Part shown: positions 15,326 through 24,805 of the stretch, piece after piece
Numbering within the stretch: the stretch's first letter is position 1
Layout of the letters: each line of letters begins with the position of its first letter
Source: Halanaerobium kushneri
GTDB taxonomy: Bacteria > Bacillota > Halanaerobiia > Halanaerobiales > Halanaerobiaceae
Assembly (NCBI RefSeq): GCF_900156285.1
Contig: NZ_FTNC01000001.1
Coordinates: forward strand, 1 to 64,000
DNA length: 64,000 nucleotides
Reading direction: 5' to 3'
Position numbers and translations under genes: made by a program
Notes under the pieces: generated by a model
Told to the model about the DNA's origin: nothing
The model's input: only the letters and a program-made list of their open reading frames with translations
Database searches by the model: none

Positions 15326-16213
15326 ATGTATAGAAAAGTAAAAAGTTATTTTGAAGGTAGAGAAACTCAGGATGGGGCAGGGGTTAAACTCAGACGCTGT
15401 TTTGGTTATCATCAGATTCCAGACTTTGATCCCTTCTTAATGATGGATTTTTTTGATTCGAAAGACCCTGCAGATTACAGACGCGGGTTTCCCTGGCATC
15501 CCCACCGTGGTATTGAAACTGTAACTTATCTGATCAAAGGAGAAATCGAACATGGTGACAGCATTGGCAATAGTGGAGTTATAAGGGATGGTCAGTGTCA
15601 GTGGATGACTGCGGGTTCGGGTATTTTGCACCAGGAACTACCCCAGCCCTCAGAAGAAATGTTGGGAGTTCAGATCTGGTTAAACCTAGCTGCGGTTAAT
15701 AAAATGACTGAGCCGCAATATGGTGACATTACCCAAGATATGATTCCAGTCTATCAAGATGAAGACAAAAAAGTCCATATTATAGCTGGTGAATATGGAG
15801 GCTTAAGTGGTGAGATACAGAGAAATGATACCAGACCAATATTTTTTGATGTCGAATTAAAAGCAGATAGTGAAATTATCTTTGAACTACCGACAGATTT
15901 TAATGCCTATGCTTTTTTAATTAGAGGCGAGGCCAATTTTGATCCACAAAAGAAAAATTTAAAAAAATATCCTCAGGGAGTATTATACGAAAATGGGAGT
16001 AAAATTAAAGTTGATACAGCTAAGAATCCAGCTCGATTTCTCTTTCTAGCAGGCAAAAAATTAGAGGAGCCGATTGCCTGGGGTGGTCCAATTGTAATGA
16101 ACAGCAGAAAAGAACTGGCAGCAGCCTCACAAGAATTAGACAGAGGAACTTTTATTAAAAATAAAAAGGAGAAAAATGTAAGTCAGATCAATGAATTTTA
16201 TCAGGATGATTAA
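15326..16213 (+). CDS. Pirin family protein
   Basis: A 295-residue bicupin protein. The first cupin has the metal ligands in HPHRGIETVTY, then IEHGDS, and the His-Gln-Glu of GSGILHQELP, as in pirins. Pirins bind Fe and some are quercetin 2,3-dioxygenases or regulators; the role here is not predictable. It follows the alarmone synthetase by 20 bases and precedes an SDR gene by 25 bases, so a common transcript is likely. Confidence 0.9.
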   Translation: MYRKVKSYFEGRETQDGAGVKLRRCFGYHQIPDFDPFLMMDFFDSKDPADYRRGFPWHPHRGIETVTYLIKGEIEHGDSIGNSGVIRDGQCQWMTAGSGILHQELPQPSEEMLGVQIWLNLAAVNKMTEPQYGDITQDMIPVYQDEDKKVHIIAGEYGGLSGEIQRNDTRPIFFDVELKADSEIIFELPTDFNAYAFLIRGEANFDPQKKNLKKYPQGVLYENGSKIKVDTAKNPARFLFLAGKKLEEPIAWGGPIVMNSRKELAAASQELDRGTFIKNKKEKNVSQINEFYQDD

Positions 16214-16238
16214 ATATTAAAAATCAGGAGAGTTAAAA

Positions 16239-17063
16239 ATGAGTAAAAAAGTAGTTTTAATAACTGGAGCTTCAAGTGGTATCGGAAGAGCTGCGGCAGT
16301 AAAGTTTCTTGAACAGGGTTATATAGTTTATGGAGCAGCCAGAACCGAAGCAGATCTTAAATATTTAAATGATTATCAAAATGGACATTATATATTGATG
16401 GATATTACTGAGGAAGAAATGCGAAATAATTGTATAAATCAGATACTAAAAAAAGAGACAAAAATTGATATCTTGATAAATAACGCTGGCTATGGTGCTT
16501 ATGGAGCTGTAGAAGAGGTTCCACTGAAAGATGCTAAAAGACAGTTTGAAGTTAATTTATTTGGCCTTTCTGAATTAACTAAACTTGTAATACCAGTTAT
16601 GCGCCAAAATGGTTCCGGCAGGATTATTAATATTTCTTCTATAGCCGGTAAAATTTGGACTCCACTTGGTGGCTGGTATCATGCCAGTAAGTTTGCACTG
16701 GAAGGTCTGAGTGATTGTCTGAGAAATGAATTGAGAGAATTTGGAATTAAAGTAATATTAATTGAACCTGGAGCAATTGAAACTAACTGGGCCAGTACAG
16801 CCGGGAAAAATTTAATTAAAAATTCAGGTGAGGGTGTTTATCAAAAACAGGCCGAAAAAAAGGCAGTTAAATATGAAGAAATGTATGGTGAAAATGGTAT
16901 AGCAGCTGACCCTGGAGTTGTTGCCCGAGCAATTTTTAAAGCAGCAGAGGCTGGTCATCCAAAAGCGAGATATGCAGTTCCCTTCCACGCAAAATTAATA
17001 TTATTTTTTCGCTGGCTGCTTCCAGATAGACTCTATGATTTTTTTACTAATAAATTTTTTTGA
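16239..17063 (+). CDS. Short-chain dehydrogenase/reductase
   Basis: A 274-residue intact SDR with TGASSGIGRA for NAD(P) binding, NNAGYG, and the catalytic set Ser in NISSIAG and Tyr/Lys in WYHASKFALEG. The C-terminal end (FHAKLILFFRWLLPDRLYDFF) is hydrophobic, as in membrane-associated SDRs that act on lipids or retinol-like substrates. Substrate unknown. It lies in the same direction as the pirin gene with 25 bases between them. Confidence 0.9.
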   Translation: MSKKVVLITGASSGIGRAAAVKFLEQGYIVYGAARTEADLKYLNDYQNGHYILMDITEEEMRNNCINQILKKETKIDILINNAGYGAYGAVEEVPLKDAKRQFEVNLFGLSELTKLVIPVMRQNGSGRIINISSIAGKIWTPLGGWYHASKFALEGLSDCLRNELREFGIKVILIEPGAIETNWASTAGKNLIKNSGEGVYQKQAEKKAVKYEEMYGENGIAADPGVVARAIFKAAEAGHPKARYAVPFHAKLILFFRWLLPDRLYDFFTNKFF

Positions 17064-17123
17064 TAATTTTTTCATAAGTGATATAATAAGTAAGTGAGAG
17101 AATTCATAGAAGGAGCTGTTTTT

Positions 17124-18293
17124 ATGGACGAAGACAATATTCAAAGACTTGAGTATGCAGGAAAAGAAATAATTTTAATTCCAACTGCTCATATTTCTAA
17201 AAAGAGTGCAGAACAAGTTAAAGAAGTTATAGAAACTGAAAAACCAGATAGTGTTTGTGTTGAACTGGACGAGGAAAGATACAGTTCAATTAATGATGAA
17301 GATAAGTGGAGTGAAATGAATATTTTTCAGGTGATTAAGCAGAAAAAATCTTTATTATTACTGGTTAATTTAATTATAAGTTCTTTTCAGAGTCGGATGG
17401 CCGAAAAATTAGGAATTAATGCAGGTCAGGAAATGCGGCAGGGAATTGAGTCTGCTAAAGAAATTGGAGCAGACCTGGTGCTTGCTGATCGAAACATCCA
17501 GATTACTTTTAAAAGAGTCTGGCGTGGACTTGGTCTCTGGGAAAAAATGAAACTCATTTTTCAAATTATTTCAATGCTTTTTGTAGACGAAGAGATTACT
17601 GAAGAAGAGATGGATGAACTAAAAAACGGAGATGCTTTAAGTATGATGCTGGAAGAGATGGGTAAGTCTTTTCCGGGAATTAAAAAACATTTACTTGATG
17701 AGCGAGATCAGTATCTGGCTAATAAAATTAAAAATGCTTCTGGTGAAAAAATTGTTGCTGTTTTAGGAGCAGCACATGTTCCAGGAGTAAAAAAAGAAAT
17801 TTATAAAGAACAAAATTTAAAAAAAATAACAAAACTTCCACCTAAACCAAAGTGGGGTAAAATATTTTCCTGGGGAATCCCAGCAGTAATTTTAGTAATT
17901 ATAATTTCCAGTTTTATCAAAAATATTGGTACCGGAATTGAGGTAACAAAAGCCTGGTTTATCTGGAATGGTTCCTTATCAGCTCTGGGAGTACTTTTAG
18001 GCAGAGGTCATATTTTGACCATTCTGACTGCTTTTTTTGTAGCTCCATTAAGTTCCTTAAATCCTGCACTGGCAGCTGGTTGGTTTGCAGGGCTTACGGA
18101 AGCCTATCTTAAAAAGCCCCAGGTTAAGGATTTTCAGAAACTTTCGGAAGGGATTTCTATTAAAGAAATTTATACAAATAAGGTTACCCATATACTTTTA
18201 ATTGTAATTCTTGCTAATTTAGGGAGTGTTATTGGTACAGCTGTGGGTGGAGCAAGTGTAATCAGGACTTTTTTAGAATTCTTTAATTTTTAA
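17124..18293 (+). CDS. TraB-family membrane protein
   Basis: Start at ATG 17124 behind AAGGAGCTG. The 389-residue protein begins with a TraB/GumN domain: PTAHISKKSAEQVKEVIE and VCVELDEERY near the N terminus and a later AVLGAAHVPG containing the second conserved His. The last 150 residues carry about four membrane helices, as in the PrgY/TraB subgroup. Members are thought to be metal-dependent proteases or pheromone inhibitors, but for free-living anaerobes the role is unknown. A strong bidirectional terminator follows. Confidence 0.85.
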   Translation: MDEDNIQRLEYAGKEIILIPTAHISKKSAEQVKEVIETEKPDSVCVELDEERYSSINDEDKWSEMNIFQVIKQKKSLLLLVNLIISSFQSRMAEKLGINAGQEMRQGIESAKEIGADLVLADRNIQITFKRVWRGLGLWEKMKLIFQIISMLFVDEEITEEEMDELKNGDALSMMLEEMGKSFPGIKKHLLDERDQYLANKIKNASGEKIVAVLGAAHVPGVKKEIYKEQNLKKITKLPPKPKWGKIFSWGIPAVILVIIISSFIKNIGTGIEVTKAWFIWNGSLSALGVLLGRGHILTILTAFFVAPLSSLNPALAAGWFAGLTEAYLKKPQVKDFQKLSEGISIKEIYTNKVTHILLIVILANLGSVIGTAVGGASVIRTFLEFFNF

Positions 18294-18338
18294 AATATGT
18301 TTTGTTATTTACTTAAAAAATTAATATTAATTTATAAA

Positions 18339-18374
18339 AAAACTCTTCTCAAATTTTCGAGAAGAGTTTTTTAG
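18339..18374. terminator. Bidirectional terminator between convergent genes
   Basis: AACTCTTCTC (18341-18350) pairs with GAGAAGAGTT (18359-18368) around a short loop, with an A run on the left and a T run on the right. It serves the TraB gene on the plus strand and the fasciclin gene on the minus strand. Confidence 0.9.
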
Positions 18375-18399
18375 CTATATTACTTATATTTAAATAAAT

Positions 18400-18918
18400 T
18401 TAAGGTACCAAAACAGTATCGATTACATGAATGACACCATTACTTGCTTCAATGTCTGTTGTTATAACACGGGCATCATTTATATAAACCATACCATCTT
18501 TAATTGAGATTTTAATATCTTTACCCAGCAGAGTTTCCACCATCGCTCCATCCATAGTTAATACATCTTCTGCCATTACTTTACCGGCGACTACATGATA
18601 TAATAAAACATTTGCCAGCTGCTCTTTGTCAGCAAGCAGACTGTCTAGTGTGCCTTCCGGTAGTGCCGCAAAAGCAGCATCAGTTGGTGCAAAAACTGTA
18701 AATGGTCCATCGCCTTTTAGGGCTGAAACTAAATCAGCCTCAATTATTGCTGTTGTCAAGGTGTTAAAATCATCAGCTTCTAAAGCAACATCAAGAACAT
18801 CGGGACCACTTTCAACATGTCCAGCCGCCAGCACCATTACATTCAGAGAAAACATAAAAGCCAGAACCATTAGCAGAGAAACAATAATTTTTTTGGAATT
18901 ACTTAAAGACTTTTTCAT
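18400..18918 (-). CDS. Secreted fasciclin (FAS1) domain protein
   Basis: A 172-residue protein with a signal peptide (hydrophobic core about 11-31, cut near VLAAG) and one FAS1 domain. The H1 box [16 protein letters not shown], the central YHVVAGKV and the H2 box [13 protein letters not shown] are all present and the domain is complete. FAS1 proteins are surface or matrix adhesins; single-domain secreted forms like this are common in bacteria. It has a near-consensus promoter of its own and is monocistronic. Confidence 0.93.
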   Translation of the reverse strand: MKKSLSNSKKIIVSLLMVLAFMFSLNVMVLAAGHVESGPDVLDVALEADDFNTLTTAIIEADLVSALKGDGPFTVFAPTDAAFAALPEGTLDSLLADKEQLANVLLYHVVAGKVMAEDVLTMDGAMVETLLGKDIKISIKDGMVYINDARVITTDIEASNGVIHVIDTVLVP

Positions 18919-18961
18919 TTAAATTTCCTCCTTATATTTTGAGTTAAGTTTTGTTAAATTT

Positions 18962-18990
18962 AATATAGCACAACTTATTTTAGATGTCAA
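18962..18990 (-). promoter_or_regulatory. Strong promoter of the fasciclin gene
   Basis: On the minus strand TTGACA (18990-18985), 17 bases, and TATATT (18967-18962) preceded by TGC. Just upstream, GATAAT-T-ATTTTC (18998-19010) resembles a Fur-type 6-1-6 site with one mismatch, which is weak evidence. Confidence 0.75.
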
Positions 18991-19065
18991 TAGTATTGAT
19001 AATTATTTTCAAAAAGTGTATTTCAGGTAACATTATATTTTTCTCTATAAATTTATCTCAAAGTG

Positions 19066-19094
19066 TCGACAAGTTAACAACTCCTTGATATAAT
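19066..19094 (+). promoter_or_regulatory. Promoter of homoserine dehydrogenase
   Basis: TCGACA (19066-19071), a 17-base spacer and a perfect TATAAT (19089-19094) lie about 55 bases before the TTG start at 19151. Confidence 0.65.
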
Positions 19095-19150
19095 GTTTAA
19101 TAATAGAGTAGTTAGAAGTAAGCGATATAAGATTACAGGAGGTTATAATT

Positions 19151-20434
19151 TTGCTTAGAATAGGGATTTTAGGACTTGGTACAGTCGGTAGTGGAGTAGT
19201 TAAGATTCTGGAGAAAAATTCGGAGAATATAAAAAATAAGGTTGGAACTGAGGTTACAATAGAAAAAATTCTGGTTAATAACCTGAAAAAAGAAAGAGAT
19301 GTTGAAATTAAAAAGGAATTATTAACAGATAAAGTTGAAGATATAATTAATAATTCGAATATAGATATTGTAGTCGAATTAATTGGTGGAGAACAGCCTG
19401 CCTATGACTATATAATTAAGGCTATAGAAAATGGAAAGAGTATTGTTACAGCAAATAAACTGGTGATTGCTAAATATGGGAAAAGAATATTTAGAAAGGC
19501 AGATGAAAATGACGTTCAGGTCTGTTATGAGGGAAGTGTAGCAGGAGGTTTGCCAATTATTCGTCCCCTGCAAAATTCTCTTGCCGCCAATAGAATTGAA
19601 AAAATTTATGGTATATTAAATGGGACTACCAATTATATTTTAACTGATATGAGTAAAGAGAAAAAAGATTTTGCTGATTCTTTAAAAAATGCTCAGGCAC
19701 TTGGGTTTGCAGAGGCTGATCCTAGTTCTGATATTGAGGGCTATGATGCAGCTTATAAAATTACAATTTTATCATCACTGGCTTTTGAGCGTTTTGTTGA
19801 TGTAAATGAAGTTTATGTTGAAGGCATAAAAGATATTGATATCGAGGATATAGAATTGGCACATGAAATGGGTTATGTGATTAAACTTCTCGCAATTGCT
19901 AAGAATTCATCTGAAGGTCTTGATGTTAGAGTTCACCCTGCATTTGTTCCAGAAGATCATCCCCTGGCTATGATAAATGGCACCTATAACTGTGTTTACC
20001 TCCATGGTGATGCAGTTGGTCAGGTAATGTCTACAGCTCGTGGAGCAGGTCAAATGCCTACTGGTAGTGCAGTAACTGCGGATATTATTCAAGTAGCTAA
20101 GGATATTAATCATAATCAGCGCGAAGTTCAGCGTATGGATTCTTTTTTAGAAAGTAATGTAATTAAAATTGATGAAATCGAAAATAGCTTTTATCTGCGC
20201 TTTGAAGTTAAGGATGAACCAGGTGTGATGGCTCATATTGCCAAAATATTTGGAGATAATAATGTCAGTCTGGCTTCAGTGCTGCAGAAACAGAAAGAGA
20301 ATCCTGTTGTACCACTGGTATTTATTACTCATTCAGTTAGGGAAAAAGATCTAAATCAGTCTCTAGCTAAGATTAAAAAGCTTGATGATGTAATAGAAAT
20401 TAAAAGTGTTATTCGAGTTGAAAATAACATTTAA
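19151..20434 (+). CDS. hom: Homoserine dehydrogenase
   Basis: A 427-residue enzyme, usual length for the form with a C-terminal ACT domain. It begins with TTG, seven bases after AGGAGGT. GILGLGTVGSGVVKIL is the NAD(P) site, TANKLVIAKYG and YEGSVAGGLPIIRPLQ are family motifs, and NGTTNYIL and DPSSDIEGYDAAYKI form the substrate region. Residues about 350-427 are the ACT domain (DEPGVMAHIAKIFGDNNVS), which usually gives threonine feedback. It reduces aspartate semialdehyde to homoserine in the threonine/methionine pathway. No other gene of the pathway is adjacent; a terminator follows directly. Confidence 0.95.
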   Translation: MLRIGILGLGTVGSGVVKILEKNSENIKNKVGTEVTIEKILVNNLKKERDVEIKKELLTDKVEDIINNSNIDIVVELIGGEQPAYDYIIKAIENGKSIVTANKLVIAKYGKRIFRKADENDVQVCYEGSVAGGLPIIRPLQNSLAANRIEKIYGILNGTTNYILTDMSKEKKDFADSLKNAQALGFAEADPSSDIEGYDAAYKITILSSLAFERFVDVNEVYVEGIKDIDIEDIELAHEMGYVIKLLAIAKNSSEGLDVRVHPAFVPEDHPLAMINGTYNCVYLHGDAVGQVMSTARGAGQMPTGSAVTADIIQVAKDINHNQREVQRMDSFLESNVIKIDEIENSFYLRFEVKDEPGVMAHIAKIFGDNNVSLASVLQKQKENPVVPLVFITHSVREKDLNQSLAKIKKLDDVIEIKSVIRVENNI

Positions 20435-20446
20435 TTCAAATCCCAG

Positions 20447-20477
20447 GATAAATTCCGTTATTAAAACGGTTTTTATC
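20447..20477 (+). terminator. Terminator after hom
   Basis: GATAAA-TT-CCGTT pairs with AACGG-TT-TTTATC around a short loop; Ts in the right arm and after it serve as the U tract. Confidence 0.6.
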
Positions 20478-20536
20478 TTTTGAATAGATTGTGATAATTT
20501 TATCATAAATATTATTTTAATTGTGGAGGAGATTTG

Positions 20537-21790
20537 ATGCGAAAAATATTTTTGTTCATTTCAATTTTTTTGCTATTCAGCAGTAATCTGGTAATGGCAG
20601 CTGAAATTTCAGAAGCAGACTGGTTAAGTGATCTCAATTATCTGGAAAATGAACTGCCGGCAGAGCATTATAATTTGTTTTTTAAGCTTGAAAAAGAAGA
20701 ATTTATGAAAGAGATGGACAAATTGAAAAATGATCTGCCAGAACTTTCAAATCTGGATACAACTTTAAGGCTGGCTGAAATTTTTGCTAAAATTGGTGAC
20801 ACTCATACAGCTATTGATAATACTCGTTTTTTAACTGAATATTATCCACTTTTTTTAAAAAAATTTGAAGATGGTTATCGAGTAATTATGACCGATAATC
20901 AATATAAAAAAATTCTGGGAGCAAAATTAATAGCTATTAATAATTATTCCATCGAAGAATTAAAAGACCATTTTAATAAAATTATTACTGCTGATAATCA
21001 GATTTCTATAGATTACAGGATCAGTTCATTTCTTAAATTAAATGAGGTGCTCAAATATTTAGGAATAGTTGATTCTAAAAATGAATTTTTATTTGAAAAA
21101 GACGGTGAGAAAATCAGAATTAATTTTGAACCTTTAAAAATAAAGAATATGGCTTCCAGTAATAACAGTTTAAGCAAATTAGATTATCAGACTGGTTATG
21201 TACGGTCTAATGCCAATCAACTTTTCTGGTCAGATTATATTGCAGCAGAAAAGATGGTTTATTTTCAATACAATAGCTGCTGGAGTAGGGAACTGGCCCA
21301 AAAACATGGGAAGCCTAATTCTGAACTCCCCTCATTTGCTGCAGAAGAATCTGAAATTTTAAATTATATCAAAAATAAGGAAATAGATAAGTTGGTAATT
21401 GATCTTCGTTTTAATTCTGGAGGTGACTCAAGTCAGGGGACAGAACTGGCTGAAAAATTGAGTAAATATCAAGATCAATTTGAAACTTATATTATTATTG
21501 GAGCTGATACTTTTTCTTCTGCAATAATTAATGCTCTTGATTTTAAAAAACAACTAGATGGCTATTTAATTGGTACAGCAACTATGGGCAAACCAAATCA
21601 TTATGGAGAAGTCAGGACTTTTAATCTTCCAAATACAGGTTTAAGAGTAAGTTATTCTACTAATTATTTTAAACTGCTTGAAAACAGTGATCCTGATTCC
21701 CTATACCCGGATATTACAGTAGAAACAAAATTTGAGGATTTTTTAAGTGGAAGAGATAGCATTTTAGAAATAATTAAAAATATTGATTGA
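20537..21790 (+). CDS. Secreted S41-family peptidase-like protein
   Basis: Start at ATG 20537 after GGAGGAG (TTG three bases before is less likely). The 417-residue protein has a signal peptide (cut near VMAAE, residue 21). The C-terminal half matches the tail-specific protease / S41 fold: VIDLRFNSGGDSSQGTELA, then GADTFSSAIINALDF with the likely nucleophile Ser, and TMGKPNHYGEVRTFNLPNTG. The residues around the Ser are looser than in C-terminal processing peptidases, and no PDZ domain is evident. The substrate is unknown. It stands alone between hom and a LuxR-type regulator. Confidence 0.8.
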   Translation: MRKIFLFISIFLLFSSNLVMAAEISEADWLSDLNYLENELPAEHYNLFFKLEKEEFMKEMDKLKNDLPELSNLDTTLRLAEIFAKIGDTHTAIDNTRFLTEYYPLFLKKFEDGYRVIMTDNQYKKILGAKLIAINNYSIEELKDHFNKIITADNQISIDYRISSFLKLNEVLKYLGIVDSKNEFLFEKDGEKIRINFEPLKIKNMASSNNSLSKLDYQTGYVRSNANQLFWSDYIAAEKMVYFQYNSCWSRELAQKHGKPNSELPSFAAEESEILNYIKNKEIDKLVIDLRFNSGGDSSQGTELAEKLSKYQDQFETYIIIGADTFSSAIINALDFKKQLDGYLIGTATMGKPNHYGEVRTFNLPNTGLRVSYSTNYFKLLENSDPDSLYPDITVETKFEDFLSGRDSILEIIKNID

Positions 21791-21875
21791 AATGTATAAT
21801 GTAGTTTAATAGTTAATAGTTAGTAAAATATTTGATGGTCTAATAAATTTAGTTAATAAAAAAGGAATTGATTAA

Positions 21876-24503
21876 ATGGAGTTATTAATGGAATTTCAAA
21901 CTCGGATACCAGAACTAAATAATGTTTACAGACGCAAAAGATTACTTAAAGCTCTGGATAGGCTGAGTAGAGAAAAGAAAGGATCACTGGCATTAATTAC
22001 AGCTCCGGCAGGTTTCGGCAAAACAACTCTGGCTGCCGACTGGATTGAGATCAGCAGCGAGTCTGCCTCCTGGCTTAGTATTGACAATAATTTTAAAGAT
22101 GAATTTATATTTATTAGGGGAATTATTACTGCTTTAAAAAAATCAACCAAAAGAGATTTTTTAAATACTGAAGCAATTTTAAGGATTCCGCTTAAATTAA
22201 ATGCAAAAAAAATAGTTTTTAGTCTGCTTAAAGACCTTAAAAGTGTAGAAAATAAAATAAATTTAGTTATAGATAATTTAAATTTAATTGAGCAACAGCC
22301 CGTATTTGATATTTTAAAATACTTAATTGGATTAATGCCTGATAATTTAAATCTTATTTTAATTAGTAGAAAAGAAATTCCTTTTTTAATTGAAAGACAG
22401 AAAATTAAGGGCCAAATTGTTAGAATTAAAAAAGATGATTTGAAATTTAACTATCTTGAATTGAAAAAAATTATCCAGAGAGAAAAAAATCTTAGTTTGA
22501 ATGATAATAAAATTAAAAAGCTTTATCAAATTACTGAAGGATGGCCTCTGGTGATAGAATTTTTTCTATTTAAACTTTTAAATGAACCGGAATATGATCT
22601 TAATAATTTAAAAAATGAACTTGAATTAACCAACAATAACTTGTTTCAGTATCTAAATCAAGAAGTTTATTCTAAACTTAAGTTAGAAGAAAAAGAATTT
22701 CTTTTAAAAACATCAATTGTAGAAAGCTTTTCCGTAGAGCTTGCTGATCAGCTGGCTTCATCTCAGGAAAGCAAAGTTTTAATTGATAATTTACTTAAAA
22801 AAAAGATTTTTATAGAGGCTGTTGATTTAAAAAATAATATTTTTAGATATTTTAATCCTTTTAGAAATTTTTTGCTCAGTCAGTTGAGTTTTCTACAAAA
22901 ACGCAGGCTTTATTTAAAAGCTGCAGCCTGGTTTGCAGAAAATAGTTATTTTCAGGAGGCTATTTTTTATTCACTACAAATAGATGATTATTATTCTGCA
23001 GTAAACTATTTAGAAGATTCCATTCCAGAATATTTAAAAACTGGGGAATTAAAAGAATTTTTAAATTTGTCAAATTCAATTCCCGGTGATTTTTTAAAAA
23101 ATCATCCTCTAATTCTAATGATAAAAGCCTGGTCTCTTTTTATTCTGGGGCAGTCTGGAGAGGCTGCTTATTATCTTAATTTAATAAATAATAAAAAGAA
23201 CTTAAGTCCAGAAAATAGAGGACGTCTTTTAACATTAAGTTGTTTGATGGATAAATATCAAGATGCTGAAGAGCACTGTAGTTTAACTGCAGAGGCTTTG
23301 AATTTAATCTCAAATACTGATTATATTTTTAAAATTAATGCTTTAATGAGTCTGGGACAGATTCAATCATCTTATTTAAAAATTGAAGAGTCAATCGAAT
23401 CGTTTCGCAGTGCTGCTTTTATGGCGAGAGAAAAAGAACAGTATTTAATGGAAATTAATTCACTGATGAATTTGATTTTAAAACTGACACAAAAGGGCAG
23501 TTTAAATAAGGCTTTTAATCTTAATTTGGAAAGTATAAATCGGTTTAAAAAAAGTAAAAAAGTTGCAGCTGAGTTGATTAATCTTCTTTCTATTCCGATG
23601 GGTATAATCTATTTTTTAAAGGGAAATTATTCGAAATCAAAAGATTATTTAATTAAAGGAATTGAAGCAGGTCAATTTTATGAATTAATTCATGTGTATT
23701 GGCTGCCAATGATTTATTATGCCCGCAGTTCTTTTTATCTAGGGCAAATAGAAGAGGCAGAAAATATAATTTTAGAGACTTTAGAATTATGTAATAAATA
23801 TAATTTAAAAGTTAATTACCAGCTGGTAGAAATGGAAAAATTAAAATTCGAGCTAATTAATGCTCAGAAAAACAATAAAATAAGTATCCTTTTGAGAAAA
23901 AAGATAAAAGCTAAGGAGGAACTTATAGATAAGCAGACATTTTTTGGAGTCAGAGTAAAAGCAGTTTTTTTAATTACAGAGCTTCTGATAGTAGAAACTA
24001 ATTATCAGCAAGCATTAAATTATCTGCAGAAAATTGATTATCAAAATTTTGACTTTCTTGATCGAATAAAGAGACAAATTTTAATGTCTTTTATTTTTTT
24101 AAAATTAGAAAATCGCACTCAAAGTAGAAAATTACTTTTAGATACACTGATTTTGCTGGAAAAGGAAAGTTATTTAACTGTTTTAGAGGAATATAAAGAA
24201 TATTTAGCAGAATTACTTCTAGAATTTAAGCAGCTGCAACAGGAAGTAATAGTAAAATTTAATTTCAAATCTGAAACTAAAAGAAAACGGCAAAATAATT
24301 CAGAGCTTATTGATCCTCTAACTGAAAGAGAAAAAGAGATTATTGTTCTGCTGGCGGAAGGACTAAGCAACAAAAAAATAGCCGAAAAATTATTTATTAC
24401 CGAAGGAACAACTAAATGGCATTTAAGCAATATTTATTCTAAACTGGCTGTTAAAAATAGAACTAAGGCTGCTGCCAAAGCCAGAAAACTTAATATAATC
24501 TAA
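21876..24503 (+). CDS. MalT-type LuxR-family ATP-dependent transcription regulator
   Basis: An 875-residue STAND protein. ALITAPAGFGKTTLAADW is the Walker A region near residue 45, KINLVIDNLNLI near 125 resembles Walker B, and the middle 400 residues are helical repeats of TPR type. Residues about 810-875 form a LuxR helix-turn-helix (LTEREKEIIVLLAEGLSNKK, ending with NRTKAAAKARKLNII). MalT relatives bind a small inducer and ATP and activate genes for sugar uptake or secondary metabolism; the ligand is unknown. The gene is monocistronic, with a terminator after it. No obvious target lies next to it apart from the S41 gene. Confidence 0.9.
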   Translation: MELLMEFQTRIPELNNVYRRKRLLKALDRLSREKKGSLALITAPAGFGKTTLAADWIEISSESASWLSIDNNFKDEFIFIRGIITALKKSTKRDFLNTEAILRIPLKLNAKKIVFSLLKDLKSVENKINLVIDNLNLIEQQPVFDILKYLIGLMPDNLNLILISRKEIPFLIERQKIKGQIVRIKKDDLKFNYLELKKIIQREKNLSLNDNKIKKLYQITEGWPLVIEFFLFKLLNEPEYDLNNLKNELELTNNNLFQYLNQEVYSKLKLEEKEFLLKTSIVESFSVELADQLASSQESKVLIDNLLKKKIFIEAVDLKNNIFRYFNPFRNFLLSQLSFLQKRRLYLKAAAWFAENSYFQEAIFYSLQIDDYYSAVNYLEDSIPEYLKTGELKEFLNLSNSIPGDFLKNHPLILMIKAWSLFILGQSGEAAYYLNLINNKKNLSPENRGRLLTLSCLMDKYQDAEEHCSLTAEALNLISNTDYIFKINALMSLGQIQSSYLKIEESIESFRSAAFMAREKEQYLMEINSLMNLILKLTQKGSLNKAFNLNLESINRFKKSKKVAAELINLLSIPMGIIYFLKGNYSKSKDYLIKGIEAGQFYELIHVYWLPMIYYARSSFYLGQIEEAENIILETLELCNKYNLKVNYQLVEMEKLKFELINAQKNNKISILLRKKIKAKEELIDKQTFFGVRVKAVFLITELLIVETNYQQALNYLQKIDYQNFDFLDRIKRQILMSFIFLKLENRTQSRKLLLDTLILLEKESYLTVLEEYKEYLAELLLEFKQLQQEVIVKFNFKSETKRKRQNNSELIDPLTEREKEIIVLLAEGLSNKKIAEKLFITEGTTKWHLSNIYSKLAVKNRTKAAAKARKLNII

Positions 24504-24519
24504 TGATTTTTGGCCTCAC

Positions 24520-24566
24520 CACCTATCAGGTACAGCAAAACCTAACTTTTGATAGGTGTTTTTTTA
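24520..24566 (+). terminator. Terminator after the MalT-type regulator
   Basis: CACCTATCA (24520-24528) pairs with TGATAGGTG (24550-24558), followed by eight T. Confidence 0.88.
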
Positions 24567-24615
24567 TTTCAACCAGGTTATTATTGTACTATCAGAATTG
24601 AGTGAGGTGGAAGAA

Positions 24616-24675
24616 TTGGATTATTTAAAAATATTTGTGATTTTAAATCTGCTTTTTAAGAAAAGAAAATATTGA
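24616..24675 (+). CDS. Possible 19-residue small protein
   Basis: TTG at 24616 stands seven bases after GAGGTGG and opens a 19-codon frame ending at TGA 24673-24675: a hydrophobic core (YLKIFVILNLLF) with a basic tail (KKRKY). This is the profile of a small membrane peptide, or it is the remains of a longer gene. Nothing but the ribosome site and composition supports it. The remainder of the 302-base gap between 24503 and 24806 holds only the terminator and the promoter listed. Confidence 0.25.
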   Translation: MDYLKIFVILNLLFKKRKY

Positions 24676-24735
24676 TTAAAATAAAATATGATATCAATTA
24701 AAGCAATTTGATTTTATTAAAAGCCAAAATTCTGT

Positions 24736-24741
24736 TATAAT
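24736..24741 (+). promoter_or_regulatory. Extended -10 element for citrate synthase
   Basis: TGTTATAAT gives an extended -10 about 65 bases before the GTG start; the -35 region is poor. An AGATATATCT palindrome follows immediately. Confidence 0.5.
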
Positions 24742-24805
24742 AGATATATCTACGAAATTTTTATTTTATCAGTCCACAATAAGTAGAGAATAGAGGAGTG
24801 AGAAT

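Noticed and set aside
18998-19010. Fur box upstream of the fasciclin promoter
   Set aside because: Only a partial 6-1-6 match in very AT-rich sequence, so not listed as a separate feature.
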